Shown: piece by piece, positions 1 through 14,600 of the stretch | Layout: each line of letters begins with the position of its first letter | How positions within the stretch are numbered: position 1 is the stretch's first letter | Source: Lineus longissimus | Taxonomy: Eukaryota; Nemertea; Pilidiophora; Heteronemertea; Lineidae | Direction: 5' to 3' | Assembly (NCBI RefSeq): GCF_910592395.1 | Contig: NC_088323.1 | Coordinates: forward strand, 3,348,001 to 3,412,000 | DNA length: 64,000 bases | Translations under genes and position numbers: made by a program | Notes under the pieces: generated by a model | Databases searched by the model: none | What the model was told of the DNA's origin: nothing | What the model saw: only the letters and a program-made list of their open reading frames with translations

Positions 1-62
1 ACGATCTATATGTGGGGCAGTTGTTGGTAGGCCCTACTTTAATCATTTCTCTCTTGTTGCAG

Positions 63-3000
63 GACCAAGATCCATTCTGGGAACCTGTCGACACAGACCT
101 TCTCATCGGTTCCGTCCACGTCTACCTTCAGTCCATCGGTTACCTCATTGAAGTGGAAGAAAATCTGACGATCACCGATTTCAAGGGGAATGAACAAGGT
201 CATATGGTTGTGGAGATTCGACCGTGCAATAAGCAGTGGGCTGATCTTGATGATGAATTTGTTGACGATCCTATTGAACTCGTAAGTGTCCCTACAGTCA
301 CACGTGGACACCACTTTATTCAATCCCTCCCTTCACTGTTTGACAACATCATTTTAGGCCATGATAATGAAGGTTATAGATTGGTGTCCGGACAATATGA
401 AAAACACACGAGGCTTTTTTCCATTATTCATTATTCATTAATTTTCTTATCCAATTTAACATCATATGGTCGAGGCTGGGCCATGTTGGCTTCCTCCATC
501 TATCTTCCTCCATCTAGTCATCTTCCTCCATCTAGTCATCTTCCTCCATCTACACCGCTCTCTTTATAATTCTAGGCTTCCCCAAATAGCCTACTCTTTC
601 CCATCATTAGAAATCTCCAAAAGAATCGAACCCATTGCCAAGCACTACACCACTCTGTCCCAAATGATCAGAAATCCCCCAAATCGAACCCATGACCAAG
701 CACTACACCACTCTTCCCCTATCATCAGAACTCCCCTAAGAATCGAATCCACGTCCAAGCACGATTCAATCTCCTTGACGGGCCTGACATGAGAAAGCAC
801 GTGGAGACCATGAATAGTCCCGTGTAAACTAGACGAAAACGCCCACGAAATTGTCATCAGCACACGCATGTTTGATCTGTCAAATATCACGTTCTGATCA
901 CGCCATCAGTATCCCACATTTCATGACATGAAATATTTATGAGCAAGAAGTATAACATCAGAATTATTTTTACAATTCAAACGAGTGTTCTTGGAGAAAA
1001 TCACGATTGAAAATGACCTCCCGTGGTCTTCAGGAAATCGAAAAATCGACACGTTTGGTTCCTCAACTATCCGCTAGGAGCACCAAACCGACACGCCGCA
1101 GCGGACGCGGTAACAGAGCTCTAGGCCAATCCCATTGGTCGACACAACGAGTGTTCGGCAATCTTCGCCAATGTTCGTTTTCTCTTCGGGATTAACGGTA
1201 TAAATTATTGATCGATGTTGTCTGGTCCCCTGCCCTCGATACGGGCGGAGAGGACACTTTACTACGACAGCAAGAGTTATTAGCCCGGATTATATGATCG
1301 ATGTCGCATGGCATGCATGGCGGCCCCGACACATGAGAAATGTGAGTGTGGTCGAGCAATGATCGGGTTACCTGAACCAGACCATTGATACATAATAGGT
1401 ACAGATTTAAGTGTAAATTTGATCGTTTTTCAATGAAAGATTGTGGAAGATGCTTTTGTTTAATGAAAGTGTTTTTTTTGTGCAAATATATAAAGGCCTT
1501 ATGAAACTTTAGGAGCATGCTGGCGGTGGACGCAAATCTATAACCTCCATTCTCATGGACTTAAAAAAATCAGTTTAACTTTAATTCAAGCTTCTGTTCA
1601 TGATGAAAATGTTTCATTTCACTTCAGGTCGGCAAAGATCTTTACTTCAAGTTGAAGATTCAAAACATCCTGGGGCTGCCTGCCAAATTTGGTTCTGTAA
1701 GTATTATTCGACAAAGGTTACATTAAATTGTGATAGTAAAGTTAGTCCCACGAGACAATAGTAGGCCTATTGTATTAGTCCTACCCTTTGGTGTAATGCA
1801 GCAGCCCATGTAAACCAATTTCCCCCATCTCTTTTATCTGTGGTTGTTCCCTGGCTGACGCTACTAATTGCTTGCACAGGGCAGAGCACACTGGCAGTAA
1901 GTATAAGGTGACACCAATACTTTGTCGAGTAGTTCTAGATAATATATGGCTTTAATACTGTACTATTTTCGTTTCAGAGTTATTGTAAATTTAGGTTTTA
2001 TCTCGATGAGAAAGAATCCAGTACAAAAATCGTTGCCGGGACGATAAATCCAAACTTCGATTATGAGAAAAACTACGGTTTTAATCCAGTAACTGAACAG
2101 GTAAGTTTCAATACTTAGCACTTGTAACTCTGGGAAATATTGTTAGATTACTTCCAAAGCTTTTGCGTCTCCTTGCCATCTGATCCTGTTCATGGTTGTT
2201 GTTGGTGTCAATAGGTGGTGTAGATTCAAGTTGGAAGTGCGGCCGACCCCCACATTTGTGGTGTTCATACAGTTCTGTGACAAGGTTCTTGTAGTTGAGT
2301 GTTTGCAGACTTGATCCGAAGGAGGAGAGCTTGTTCATTTCCAATGTTTTCATTTCAGTTGATCAACTACCTCGCCAACAACCCACTTGTCATCGAAGTC
2401 TGGGGCAAACAGAAGGAGGAGGGCGACAAGCGAGGGAAGGGCGCCGGCAATACTAAACAGCTCATGTCTCGCGAGAAAACAATGGTCATGGGAACCAAAC
2501 AGGTTGGTAAAATTAAAGCTCACGTGAACGCATTTGTGAAAACGTAAAAATTTGATTCAATCAACCTAACTTTCACATGACAAATAGAACGACTTTGTAA
2601 TATTTGCTGGATGACATTTTTATTTCAAAGCTGCTTTGATTAGTATAAGATTCTGATTACTGTCGGCCATACTTTCACTGAATATGACATATGATACATG
2701 TACTTCATCATCTTAATATTAGGGTGGAAAACAAACTGATGATTTGGTGAGTGTAGATCCGATCACATGTCCACTACAGTTTTGTAGATTTCACTTTTTT
2801 AGAGGATTCTGGCCAGCTGTAAATAGGGACAGCACATTTTGCATCTTTCAACGAGGCACTTCTCACTCCACCCAAAAAACTCTATTCTATCATTTCGTGT
2901 CAGAAAAATGTGAGGTGGCCTCATCAAGGTGCCAATTGTGCTCACTGTCTAATCTGAACAATCAACTTAATGTGGGTGATCCAGCAGTTTCCCGTACCGC

Positions 3001-6000
3001 CCTCGTTTCGTTCCTGCATTCTTCCCGGCAAAGTTCCCAACAGGTTCTATCATGATGTCACATTGCTGCGTCATTTACTCCCGTCACATTCGGTGGATCA
3101 CCCACGTTAAGCTGAATATTGTCTCAGTTGTTTGGCAAAAGAACTCCTGTGTTTATCAGTGTGAATGCTGGAATTTCAAAATATTATCTCACGATGTTCA
3201 GTGTGTTGCACACGCATGCATTCGTGCGCTATAGCACGCTCAATTGAGGGAGATTTCTGCATGAGAATCTTCCCCATCATTATAACTCTGATCCGTGGTG
3301 AAAGATCAAAGCCTAAAAGAGAATATTCTCATCTAAATCCTCAGTTCTTCTGCCTGGCTAAAAGCATCACCATGTCACGCCCTCAGCCGACAATACATTC
3401 TACATACATGTATATACATGTAGCTTTCGCTCAGTAGAAGTAGATCACGGGACAATTGTCAGCCTTCGAGCTTATTGTTATGACTTCAAGATGCCAGTGC
3501 TTTGTATGTGAGCCATTAAGTCAAATCACAAATTTTATGGGAAATAAATCGGTATCAGAAAGACGATAGTACCCCGGGTTCGGTAAGAGATCTGTCATTT
3601 TCAAGAGATAGTCCCCTTTTAGACACTTCAGGCAGAACTTGAGCATTCTTTTTTTCACTCATTTACATGATTGACCTAAAGCTGTGATGGAGGAGAGACC
3701 TCTATGAGTGACGATGTGTAACCTAATCTGACCAAATGGCTCTAGCCCATTGACACTCTTTAAATCTTTCTTGACTAAATCTTCAGTTTGTTTCAGGAAA
3801 GTATACCAATAACAAAACTATTTTCGGACTATCGTCAAACTATTTCAAACTGTTTGAGTCAAATACAAAACTTGTGCAGCCTCAAAACTTTCAAATACTA
3901 TAAACTTTTCTATCTGTAGGTCAAAGAGCAACAGCAGGTATGGGCATGTTTCCTTCTAACCCATTGAATTATTCATGTTATTGTAACCTACTGTTGAACT
4001 ATTCACCATAACTGGAATTGTGGATTTTACATAACCGCCCCAGAGAATCAAAATCTTGAACACCGAGCATTGCCAGGCAAATCTAAGTTCCGAGCATCAT
4101 ATAAGGGTGATAGTAACCCTTCCTAACAAAATTATTCCCAGTCTTTCTTAAAGAGCAGTCAACAGACACCCATGTACCCCCTCACACTCAGAAACCACGA
4201 ACACCCACCCATTCCTGCTACCTTAGGCCAAATACTTCTGGATAATTTAGGCCTTTATATTAGAACAATATCATCAGTGACATCATGGTTTGTGGAGCAA
4301 ACATTTCAATGACGATTAAATGATGACGATGAATATTTAGGTGTATGTCTTTAGTCCTTATAACCTCTTACACCCATCCTGTCCAGTTTCTTTTTCTGCA
4401 TTTGAGTCCAGTCCTTTTTCACATACACTGAAGGCTAGATGATATCAGACTAAAAAAACCCGAAACTTTTAACTTTTCATGAAATGTGTTGTTGCTTTTG
4501 TTTTAGGATGAAGCGAAGTATAAGATGAATGTGGAGCTTAATACATTGAGGAAAAGAGCAGAGAGAGCAGAACTCAAAGTGGTGAGTCGGAGGTGTAGCT
4601 AGTTTTTTGGTCGGGGAGGGGGGCAAAGGCTCTCAGGGGAGCGCAAAGTGACGCGCAGTTTGAGTCTGTCTAGTCAAGATTGTGTCTACTCAAATATATC
4701 TAAACCTCAAATGTCATATAATGATAATAATAATAATAATATAAACTGGATTTGAGATAACCTCACCGCACATTTTCCTCCCTCCTTTCAGAAAAGAGTG
4801 TGGGACATCGTGGATGCCGCCAAAAAGAACAAGCAGGACGTGATCAAGGTGAACTCCGTTTTATCACAACTGCAAGAGAAGCATTAGGAGCAGGCGGCAT
4901 GTTTCTTAAAGTTTTTTACAATTAGAAGTAGTATAATAATGCCACCTCCTTATGTCCTTTAAGGGGTCATTAATGGTTATCAGCAATTTCAAAAGTGTCC
5001 GAAATGTAGGGATTAAAGGGTAGCTCTTAAAGATATAGCGTGAGACCTTCCCTTCAAGTGGTGTGTAATTGTGACTTGGAGTGAAAGTCCCACTGAAGCT
5101 AAAGCATTAGGATAACTTTTGTAAGAGCTACCCTAGAGTATGATTTGTATGCTTTAGAAAATGCTGACGACTATGGATGACTACTGTATCAGTTATGTCT
5201 GAATGCATGTGTGTTGTTGCTTTAGAGCACAATAGAGTAGTGCTTCGGGCATATTAAAGCGACACCGCATAGGATATAACCATGACGTTTAACACTACTA
5301 AGAAGTTCTGTTTACTAACTTGCATTTAAAAGTGCCAGTTTTTGATTGGCACCTGCTTGTACGCTAATCCCGAAGTGCCCTAGACTAGGACCTTAGAATA
5401 TATATACCAATATATATTTAGTTGATAAGGTGCACATTTCTGTTATTGTACATGTATATGGATTAGCCTTGTGTGGCAAGTTTATCGTGTTTGTACCTAG
5501 AAAGTCCTTTTTCATGATGGAGACGAGTTAGTTTGGATATTTTCAATTTTGATATTTTCTGGGCCAAAATAAAGATTTTGCAACCATAAATACTTGCTCC
5601 ATTTGTGATGTAAACACTAAACTGATACTGATATCTCCAATAGGTGAACGAAGTAGAACAAGCTTTAATTTTTAATGCGAGATTCTGGGCAGCAGTTCAG
5701 GTCGTCAAGGCGACTCGGCATAAACGTTCCGATCGGGTGAGCAGCACGACTTCCACGGCTTGCTGCATTCAGTAGTACCTGTTGAGAATAGGTACCAGAA
5801 GGTTCATTATACATCTCCGTTGTGTGTCCATTTTGGTTTCTGTTAAGCCACTTCCTCATTCCCATCTGCATGGGTAGGTCTAAAATTGAAATCAAAATGG
5901 ACTATGTTAGGGAGGGGTTTGTTACATAGCTCATAGTTAATGTTGTTGTGTGAAAAACTCGATGTTTATAGTAGTAGTTGATGATATCATCAGTCACGGC

Positions 6001-7139
6001 AAATGACGACATCCTTTATTAGCATTCACACCTGCAACACGGTTCAAATGCAAATTTGTCTGATGAAAACTCATTGCACAATGCATCTTATTTGCACTGA
6101 GTGACAAGCTGAGTTATATATATAATATATTTCATAAACTTTTGCCGAACAGCAGCATTTTACCACAAACAATTGGTACTTTTAGGTTAGTGATGTTGGT
6201 GAATTACTTTCTCGTGATGAAGATTTTATGCCAAAAAATAACAGAGCTTCCAAGTCCTCATCCTGCTCAATCGTATAGATTCAGTGCACCTCCCTAGAGG
6301 TAGGGTCTCGTGGTGTGTCACCTCTGTATTAACTCATGAAACTGTCCAGTTGAGTTAAAAAGGTTGTGCACGTCTGTTGTTGACGCTGCAATCCTGTCAC
6401 TAAAGTTTTCAAACTTAACATGTTCAACAGAGTTGATTCGAATTGTTTCCAAAATGTGACTGCACTTTTTATGTGGCCCTTCAACTGTCCTTTGAACTAA
6501 ATTCGTAGATTGTGTCCCTGTGTTTTGTCAGAAACCATCATTTTCAAATCCCCCTCCCCAAGTCCACTTTCTGAACATGCTAACAAAGTCAGCATTATGA
6601 TATCGCCATATAATATAATCGCCCTTGAGGTGTTTTTTTAACATTCTTGTCTGCATTTAACTGTCAACTTTTAGTTGCCAAATCTCCTTGACACGCTATC
6701 CGGTTCTTGTTGGATGTGATAAAAATCATGCTTATGATTACTATCTTCTCGTTGTTGATATCATTTAATCAATATATTCCACGGGTCAGCTCAGGTCTCT
6801 TAATTCAGCCAATTTAAATGGTGGGCAACAAAGTTGGTTCAGTTTTGATCGCATCTTGCATGAGCAAAAAGTAGAATCCTGATGACATTAAACACGCAAC
6901 ATTTACTCGACTCTAAGTTTGTATGGTGTTGTCTTGTCCAACGATTCTAAGGTTGGTCACTTTTGTTGAATGATGACATCTTGCTTGACTGATTCTCTGC
7001 ATTCCAGGTTTCGCAGGTCGATCAAGCGCTTCGCACCCCAGCAAGATGGAAAGCTGCAGCCATGGTGATAAAGAATGTGAACATGACACGGCAAGTCAAG
7101 ATGGGCAAGGAGACTTCCGCTGCTTGTGTGATACAGTAG
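63..7139 (+). CDS. KIF28P: Kinesin-3 family motor, KIF28-like (3' part of gene)
   Basis: The tail of a kinesin-3 heavy chain, a plus-end-directed microtubule motor; the motor and FHA domains lie upstream of the window. Exons, all phase 0: 63-281, 1628-1696, 1978-2100, 2359-2502, 2723-2746 (24 nt), 3920-3937 (18 nt), 4507-4581, 4792-4848 and 7008-7139, giving 286 visible residues. The first exon has DPFWEP, followed by the V-G-K-D-L-Y-F-K-L-K-I block and NPLVIEVWGKQ, the C2-like segment after the FHA domain in KIF1/KIF13/KIF28 proteins. A charged, probably coiled-coil stretch follows (4507-4848). The protein ends soon after, as in the short KIF28 subgroup, rather than continuing to a PH domain (KIF1) or CAP-Gly domain (KIF13B). 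Subfamily assignment is inference; kinesin-3 membership is firm. Confidence 0.8.
4792..4887 (+). CDS. Alternative read-through last exon of the kinesin
   Basis: The exon at 4792 can splice at a weak donor (AAG then GTGAAC, 4849) to the terminal exon at 7008. If unspliced, the frame runs on through V-N-S-V-L-S-Q-L-Q-E-K-H to TAG at 4885-4887. An AATAAA at 5568-5573 could end this shorter transcript. The spliced form adds 43 residues, including ALRTPARWKAAAMVIKN. Both endings are in frame; the sequence cannot show which is used. Confidence 0.45.
   Translation, partial: KRVWDIVDAAKKNKQDVIKVNSVLSQLQEKH
5568..5573 (+). terminator. Candidate poly(A) signal, short kinesin transcript
   Basis: AATAAA about 680 bases after the read-through stop at 4887 and well before the terminal exon at 7008. 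It would only serve the intron-retained form. Confidence 0.35.
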
Positions 7140-8697
7140 AAGTAGACTTACACGTAGCTCGAGATGATCATAAAGATCAAACATGTTCCCCTCAAAGTTT
7201 GTTGTAAAGTGTTCAAATTTATTTTTGTAAGGGACTAGGTAATGAGACTTCCGTTTACATGAATTATATTTTTGTGCTCAGCTTCATATTGTACGTCACT
7301 ATATTAAAACTGAATGCGATATTATCAAACTGCGATAAAGATACCTTGACGTTATCAGTTATTTATCATCCATCTTGTGTGCTTCTTATACAAGTCTATG
7401 TAGATCATTGAATTAAACGTATGTTCTACAGATACGAGTGTTCTCACTTACTTTTAGCATACCGGTATAACAATTCTCCTGGTTCCTACTGTGTGAGATC
7501 TTACAAGTTACCTTTTCACTATGTGAGGGCAACTCATCTTGGGTCGGATCATTTTGTACCAATGGCTATTCGGTTTGATATTGTAGTGATCCAAAATATA
7601 TTGCTGGGCACATGCGAAGGTTCTTTGCCAGGCATTCTTACCCCTCAAATCACTCGAGATTTGCTTCGTTCTTCCGTCCATTGTCTGTGATTCTCAACTG
7701 CGGAGTACCGATATATTTTTAGCATATTTTTTTAGACATTTTGTTTATGATCGCTCATAGACACTATTAAAGTTATTATAATAATTATAAAACTCCTGTC
7801 AATTCAGTTCAGTTAATGCGTCATTTGCATGGCCAATTTGAGGATTATTGCTTTGGTCAAACATAAGGTTTTGACTCCACTACAGCGAGTACCCCAGTAC
7901 ACTGTACATAAAAGACAGCCAACAATGACTCATCCTTGAATCAAGGAAAATAATAGAAGTCAATAAGAATATTTGTCGAAAATATTACTCTTTATTTGTG
8001 TTAGAAATATAATTCTACTTATCCAAATAAAATATTTTGTTCTGAACATATTGGTTTTTGCATATTGGTTCTTACTAGTCATATCAGGGCTTACACATAC
8101 TGTGAACTTAGCACTGTCAACACAGATTTAAAGCTCATGAAAATTTCTCACTGTAAATTTCAACAGCAAACACATTATTGAAAAACGGCAGATTTGAAAA
8201 CCTTTCGCTGTGCAGACATTTCACAGTTCACGGCATCAAGTTCTCTTTAATCCTGTCCCCACTCCATATATAGAGGGAATATTGTCTTTGTCAATATATA
8301 CAAATAATGACTCCCTAAACCGTAAAATCTAAACTGCATATACAAAAATAATGCTCAGAAGACAGTATATTATCAACTAGAAATTATATACTGCGTATAC
8401 ATGCTAATATATAATCAAATTTATATTGCATTCAAAATAATATTTTACCAAAATATGAGTAGCTTATTAATAAATTTCTCTACAAATCTATATAACATAT
8501 TCACAAATATGATATAAAAGGTTAAACAAAAAAAATATCACCAAAGTTACCAAGATGGGTATCTGGGTCTGATATTCCATTTCGCAAATGACCCCATCCC
8601 AATTCCAGATAATGGGGTATTCCGCCATGCCGACTTGTACAGGTACGGATGTTCATGGATCCCTGGATAGGACAACTCTGGTCATAATGCATACGAT
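7140..8697. other. Convergent 3' region between kinesin and SLC5 genes
   Basis: AT-rich sequence with no coding signal that I can support. It should hold both 3' UTRs. A reverse-strand AATAAA (TTTATT at 7991-7996) is a candidate end for the SLC5 transcript, and a forward AATAAA lies near 8025. The two genes may therefore have closely spaced or overlapping 3' ends. Confidence 0.5.
7991..7996 (-). terminator. Candidate poly(A) signal of the SLC5 gene
   Basis: Reverse-strand AATAAA about 700 bases beyond the SLC5 stop codon. Other AT-rich candidates are nearby, so the assignment is tentative. Confidence 0.3.
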
Positions 8698-11600
8698 CTA
8701 CAGATAAGTACCGTCCGACTCAACTGCCACTACATCGGACTGTTTGGAAGTGTTCTCCATTATTGCAGTCGAATAAGATGGTGGCAGTTCACCCCTTTCT
8801 GCATTGGCAGCGTCATCTGTTTTGTTTTTATTACCATCCATGTTTGGCTTGAGGTAATCAACGTCAGCCATGTCAGTAGTGACATTCTTTCCTCCATCAT
8901 CATGTTTCACTTCCAATTCGTGTGAATTTCTTTCTTTAAACAGAGCACTTTCCTGAATTAAAAGCGGATTCAACAAAGAATTAGGTGCAGGTACTGAACA
9001 TGTATTGGTAACGAAGTACAAGTTCCATTGAGCAAAGATCTAGTCCAATCCATCTTTATTGAGGATTTCTTGGAGGGAGGAGGGACTTGGGCCTGTCTTG
9101 TTCGAAAAAGGCCAGAACCTGTATAATGTGATATTGAGCTAATACGTCTGCTTTTAGGAGAAAACGTATTTTGCTTCCCAGGGGGAGCATTTGAAGGAAT
9201 TGACATCGAATTGTCCTACCTTGGAATGGTCAACTCCACAGTTCAATTTCCTCCTCCAACTCTTTGGTAAATAACAACAACACACATCAAATATTGGCGA
9301 GATCAAGGCGGGGTCAACAGTGCCTGGTTTGGTGCAGCCTGTGGATGAGAATACTGACAACTTGTTAAGGAGTCACCACACTACATCACTACGTCTTAAC
9401 CAGAATATACTGAACTTACCACCACTGGTAGTTGCTACAAAATTCAGTCAGGAGAACATGCCCTTCGAAATGGATAATGCTGTCATAAAATGTATATCGT
9501 TTACTCAGTGCAACACATATCAACTGTAAGAAGACTGCCCCATTGGTTATGACCATGGGAACAATTGTGACCTCACCTGTGATAAGGCTGACGAGAAGTC
9601 CTATACTGACTGTTGATATAACAGCAATGGTTGCATACCACATATACGATATACTATATACATCTGTGGTCCTCTCGAGCAACCTGCAAATGTTAAAACA
9701 ATTCAATTAGGAATGCCAAATGGATTGTTTCTGTAATACTTTGTACTTCCAAGGAGAAACGACGTTAATCTACGTTGGACATAATTATGCCCTACCAAAG
9801 CAATGACTGTTAATCTACGTTGGCTTTTTTGGAATGACCTGGGAAGAATTGAAGTTCCGACATCTTCCGGAGTAACTTACGCGGTAGCATTTATTGACGT
9901 CATGATTTCATTATACATAGTCGCATTCAGCACGGTGCTGTTGCACCCATCGATGGAGATTGCAGGTGTTGGTATGATCGGTTTGTGAAACTGAGCGCCG
10001 ATGCCTATCCACATTGTGATGCAGAGGCCGCAGATGATACCAACGAAGCCGCCCTTCCAGTTTGCACACGGGAAGAGCATGCCAAGCAGAAAGAGGCCAA
10101 ATGTCGGTCCGCCAATGAAACCAAATAGACCCAGTGCAGCCTGAAATGTTGGAAAGAAGCTACAGTATGTTTCAGATGATCTCTAAAGGATACCCTTGGT
10201 GTATAATTTTCTGATTTTCTTGTGTCGATATACATATTGGCGAAATACAGGTCGTCCACGTGAATACCGGTATCGGGTGCAATTTTGAAGTGGCCTCTTG
10301 GGGTGCCATATATTGCATGTATTATAATGGGCTTTTTATACTCCATGAACAGAGTTATTTAAATGTTATTGTATGCACAGGTAATCACAGTCATTGGCTA
10401 AAGATCTGTAAGCCACACCAGCGGGTATTTCAAATGTTTCGTTAGTCAATGTTCCAGGGCGGTATGGGAAGCGGCGCTTTGCAGATTGTGCATGACAAGT
10501 CACAATAAAAGCGGGACCAGGGCCTACTTAGTCCTATTGGTACCCTTTTGTGGACCTGCGAAATGTATGGTCCTACTTTTATAGTACGAGGACATCTCGT
10601 TTATGACCGTGCAAAAGAGTTTGTCTAGCACCCCAAAACAAATAGTCATTTACTGATACTGACCTGCAAGACACCACCGAGCTGAGAGGCTACAAACGTC
10701 AAGGCAATGCAGACAAGTCCATACACCACAGCTGTAAAAATGAATTCATCAAAATGAGGAGTCGAAACACATTTAATATTTTGGCCTGGTCTGACTCAAA
10801 TACAGATATCTTTTAATTTTTAACATTTTCTTTGCCATGGTCCGACCGCAATATTCACTCAGCTGTCAGCCTACAAAAATTTTAGTATCCATCACCAATT
10901 TCCACAGAAAATAGGAAATACTGGCAAAATAATCATGTTTTCCTGAAACCTGTACCAATACATTCCTGACGCAGTGGGCCGGCCTCGTTCCTCACCCTAA
11001 GGTGACCAAGGATGACACGATGGGCTGCCCAGGGAGTCTAAATACCAAGTGTATCCGCTGTGCAGTGATCATCTTTGTGTGGATTAGGGCATTTGAGAGG
11101 GGAAGGCGACTCGGGAGCCGACAGCTTGGTAATAATAACTTTGATGGCCTGTTTGGAACACTTTAACTCTTTATTATAGGCCTACCTAATATTTTAGAGA
11201 TGAGAGTTGCTCTTTTGTCAGTCAAGTTCTTGCAGCAAAGCACGCTGACAACGTCCTGAAGAGTAACTGCCGCCAAGGAGTTCAGACCTGATGAAATTGT
11301 GCTGAAAGTGAAAGAACAAAAGACATTGCAGCAGGTCAAATATAAAACCTGTCCGAAATGCAATGTCTCTTATTCAGATTGACACACAATAAAACATTAG
11401 TGAGAATCTGACTACAGTTTTTGTGCTTTCACATTTTGCCCCCTAGTGGCCAAACTAGGCATCAGATCAAACCCAAATTCTGTGGTAGAAGGAGATCTTG
11501 CCAGGTATTTAATATGTGCAAATGATTCCCCTCATCGCTATAGCTCACTCGGGGAGGTGAAATCCAGTTTCAAAACGACCTACAATTTACCTTAGAGATC

Positions 11601-14600
11601 CACTGAAGATACATGACATAAACAGTCCAGGGAGACCAGGAATGAAGCTGAGATTGTCCATTACAAATAGGGGCAGCAGCTGCAAAATAAAAGAACAAAC
11701 TGAATAGACCTTTTGAGTAGGAACGATGAAATGATATTCCTTTTGATGGCTCCTCCGGGGCGGCGGACCAACTTGGGTGAAAAGGGTGATCTGAGTTAAA
11801 GGTTTGAAAAGTCTCGCATTAGAAGCACACTCCTACCTGATCAGAAGCCATGATGTCTCCCATTGTCTTCGGGTCACAATCGCCATACATGGCATATATG
11901 ACCATGCCACACATAGCTGTCAGGGTCAGGAGACCAAACAGTCCGGGAAGATTGATCCAAAGGGCACTGAAATATATATAACAAAGAATCTGGTTTAGGA
12001 AAATCTCTAATCATGAGAAATGCTCGGGAAGATGTCGGGAGAGACTTCCGGGGCGGCCTAAAGCGGTGGAAAACTTGGTCAGACCTCACCATTTTGTCAT
12101 AGAGCAACCCTCTCCACAAAAACAAAGAACTACTGTACTTCTAAGATTAGCCCTCAGATGCAGAGAAAAGACAAAGAATTGGGACTTGAATTTCCATTTT
12201 TTTCCCCAGTTAGGATAATTGTGAGACAGGTGATGATGATAATTCCCTTTAATACTCCTTCATGGCATCTCAGCCGGGTCAGAAAGGTGACCTTAATAAT
12301 AATTGACATTGCAAAACATAAATACCTAGCTAAGTTCTTTTCCGTTGGTAGTGTCAATACCCGCTGGACCTGGGCCTGGTTTACCCCATAGATGGTCGTC
12401 CAAGTGAAGAAGCCCCCAATCACCAATGACCACCACGTGTGTCTTACGGTGGGATCAACCTCAAAGCTGCAAGGTAAAAAACATGCAGGGTTTGTAACAA
12501 GAGGCCCAAGGGCCTTGCGTTTGGCTGAAATATGGCTTGCTCAGAAAGACTGATCCAAGAATAATTCTGAAGATTCAATTTAAAGAAGAATCTTACTTGA
12601 AAAATTCAATGCGACCTCCCTCATAGTTTTTCTGCCAGATATTGGAGAAGCCGCCCATTTGTATTGATCCCTGGATGAGGACTGCTAACAGGCCAGCAAA
12701 CATCAAGCATATCTGGAAGGTATCCGTCCACATCACAGCCTTTATACCACCCTAAAAATGAATAATAATTCATAATAATTGCTCAGTTCAGACTTAAGGG
12801 TAGAGGTCAGTGCACGTACCAAGGATGTCAAAAAAGGACTTACTGCTTTTTCAAGGGCCAGAGGTGTCACTTCTCTCTCACACTGCATGAGTAGGCTACT
12901 CATTTTGCTTGTACGAGGAATACAAATAACTCTAGATCAAGCCAAACTTTCTTCTCAACAGTAAGGAGTCACATCGTTACTGGGGAGGGGGAGGGGATTA
13001 GGGCAGTACGTCCTGTACATCCCATTATAAGAAGGCCCAACCCGAAATCATGACAGGCATTTTCAGCAAATCCAGAGACAGTTTGTCGCCCCGAACAAAT
13101 TTTCCCGAATCCCGCAAAAATATGGGTGCCTATCCATGCCAGAGAAGACTATTTTTCCTAGCTATACTTACTAGTGTCGTGTAAAATGTACAGACAAGAC
13201 CAACGGAAAAAACAGATATCCAAATATTCAAGCCAGTCACTGAAATGAGAATAAAACTCTTTTGGGGACATCAAAATAATTTCGGGTTTTCATCACAGAG
13301 ATACTTTCACAGAATGCATAAAGCTTTAGTGCGACATCCTGTCTCATTTTTTCTCAAACTTTTAAAAAAACTTTGTGTTGTATGGGCTGCAAATCTTATT
13401 AGGCCACACAATGAATCTCTCAAATTCCTTTCAATGAATGAGTAATCGTTTTCATTATTACAATGTAGGTGCCTGGAGGTATATATTAAAATCAAAGTAA
13501 ATGAGATTTTGCGACTTGTTTGAATAACCTCACTACAGCCTGGGGTGAATATATATTAAACCTCACTGCATGTACTATCATGGGGTGGATCTTTCAGTAA
13601 TTCTATCCTTTTTATGTTTTTCTAGTTTTTCAGAGAGTTCTCAATATCGTGGTTACTTGAATTGTTTTCCATAGCCCTGTATACTTTCCATCCGTTCTGT
13701 GTGGGGTCCTGGTAGACACCTATTTGGTGAAAATACTTCCTGGAATTTCATGATTTGACAGGTCATCTCAGGGATGTGAATAAAAGCAAATCCCAGTGCC
13801 GGTCAATGATTTTATCTCTGGGCGGTCCAAAACTTCCAATTATGAGAAGCATTGCATTGTTTTCTTCTTTCCCAGAAATTCCACCTGTGATCCATGGTGT
13901 CAAAGAACATTCATTTCGTTATCACACATGGAAGTTACAAGCCGTTCTTCAATGCATTTTCACTTTCTACTGATTCAGAATTAGAAGTGCTTTGATTTTT
14001 ATCATCTTAACAATATGTGCCTGTTCAGGCAGGCCTATTGTTGGAAGCTAAGGACTATTTGATAGCCACTTTCAGATAATCGTCAAGAGGTTTTGAGACT
14101 TTCTCAGTGCACATAGCTGTTCGACAACAAGTTGAAGTCTTCAACAGAAGTAAATAGGCCTTTGGAAGGCAGCCACATTTTGATTGTCCTTTCCTCAATG
14201 GTTTTGGCTGTTGTAGGACAAGACATCTATTCCATTAGGCCTTATCACAGGTAAAATACTTCTTATAAGAATCATTAAAAAATTGTATATAACCAACCTT
14301 GGTTCAGGGCAAGTGATGGAGCATAAAGGACAATGGCCATGTAGAGGGTCTGAAAGGGAAGAAATGATACTGTAAAACAAATAATTGGCCTGCTCTATAG
14401 TTCAACCAATCTAAGGGGCTTAATTAATGGTAGAAAGCAGAACTTCTCTGTTGAGGACATCTTGGAACAGACAAAGTCTTAAGAGAGGTGACCTGATAAC
14501 AAAGAACAAATTGGATAAAAGGACCCATTTGGGACCAAAAGCACTATCTCTATCTAATAGAGATGTCCGCCTAACGAATTTCAGGAAAACAGACGCTGTA

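Noticed and set aside
645-890. 81-codon minus-strand ORF in the first kinesin intron
   Set aside because: No family motif, no splice support, and it lies over a locally repetitive stretch.
12158-12391. 77-codon plus-strand ORF
   Set aside because: Antisense of an SLC5 exon (12326-12466).
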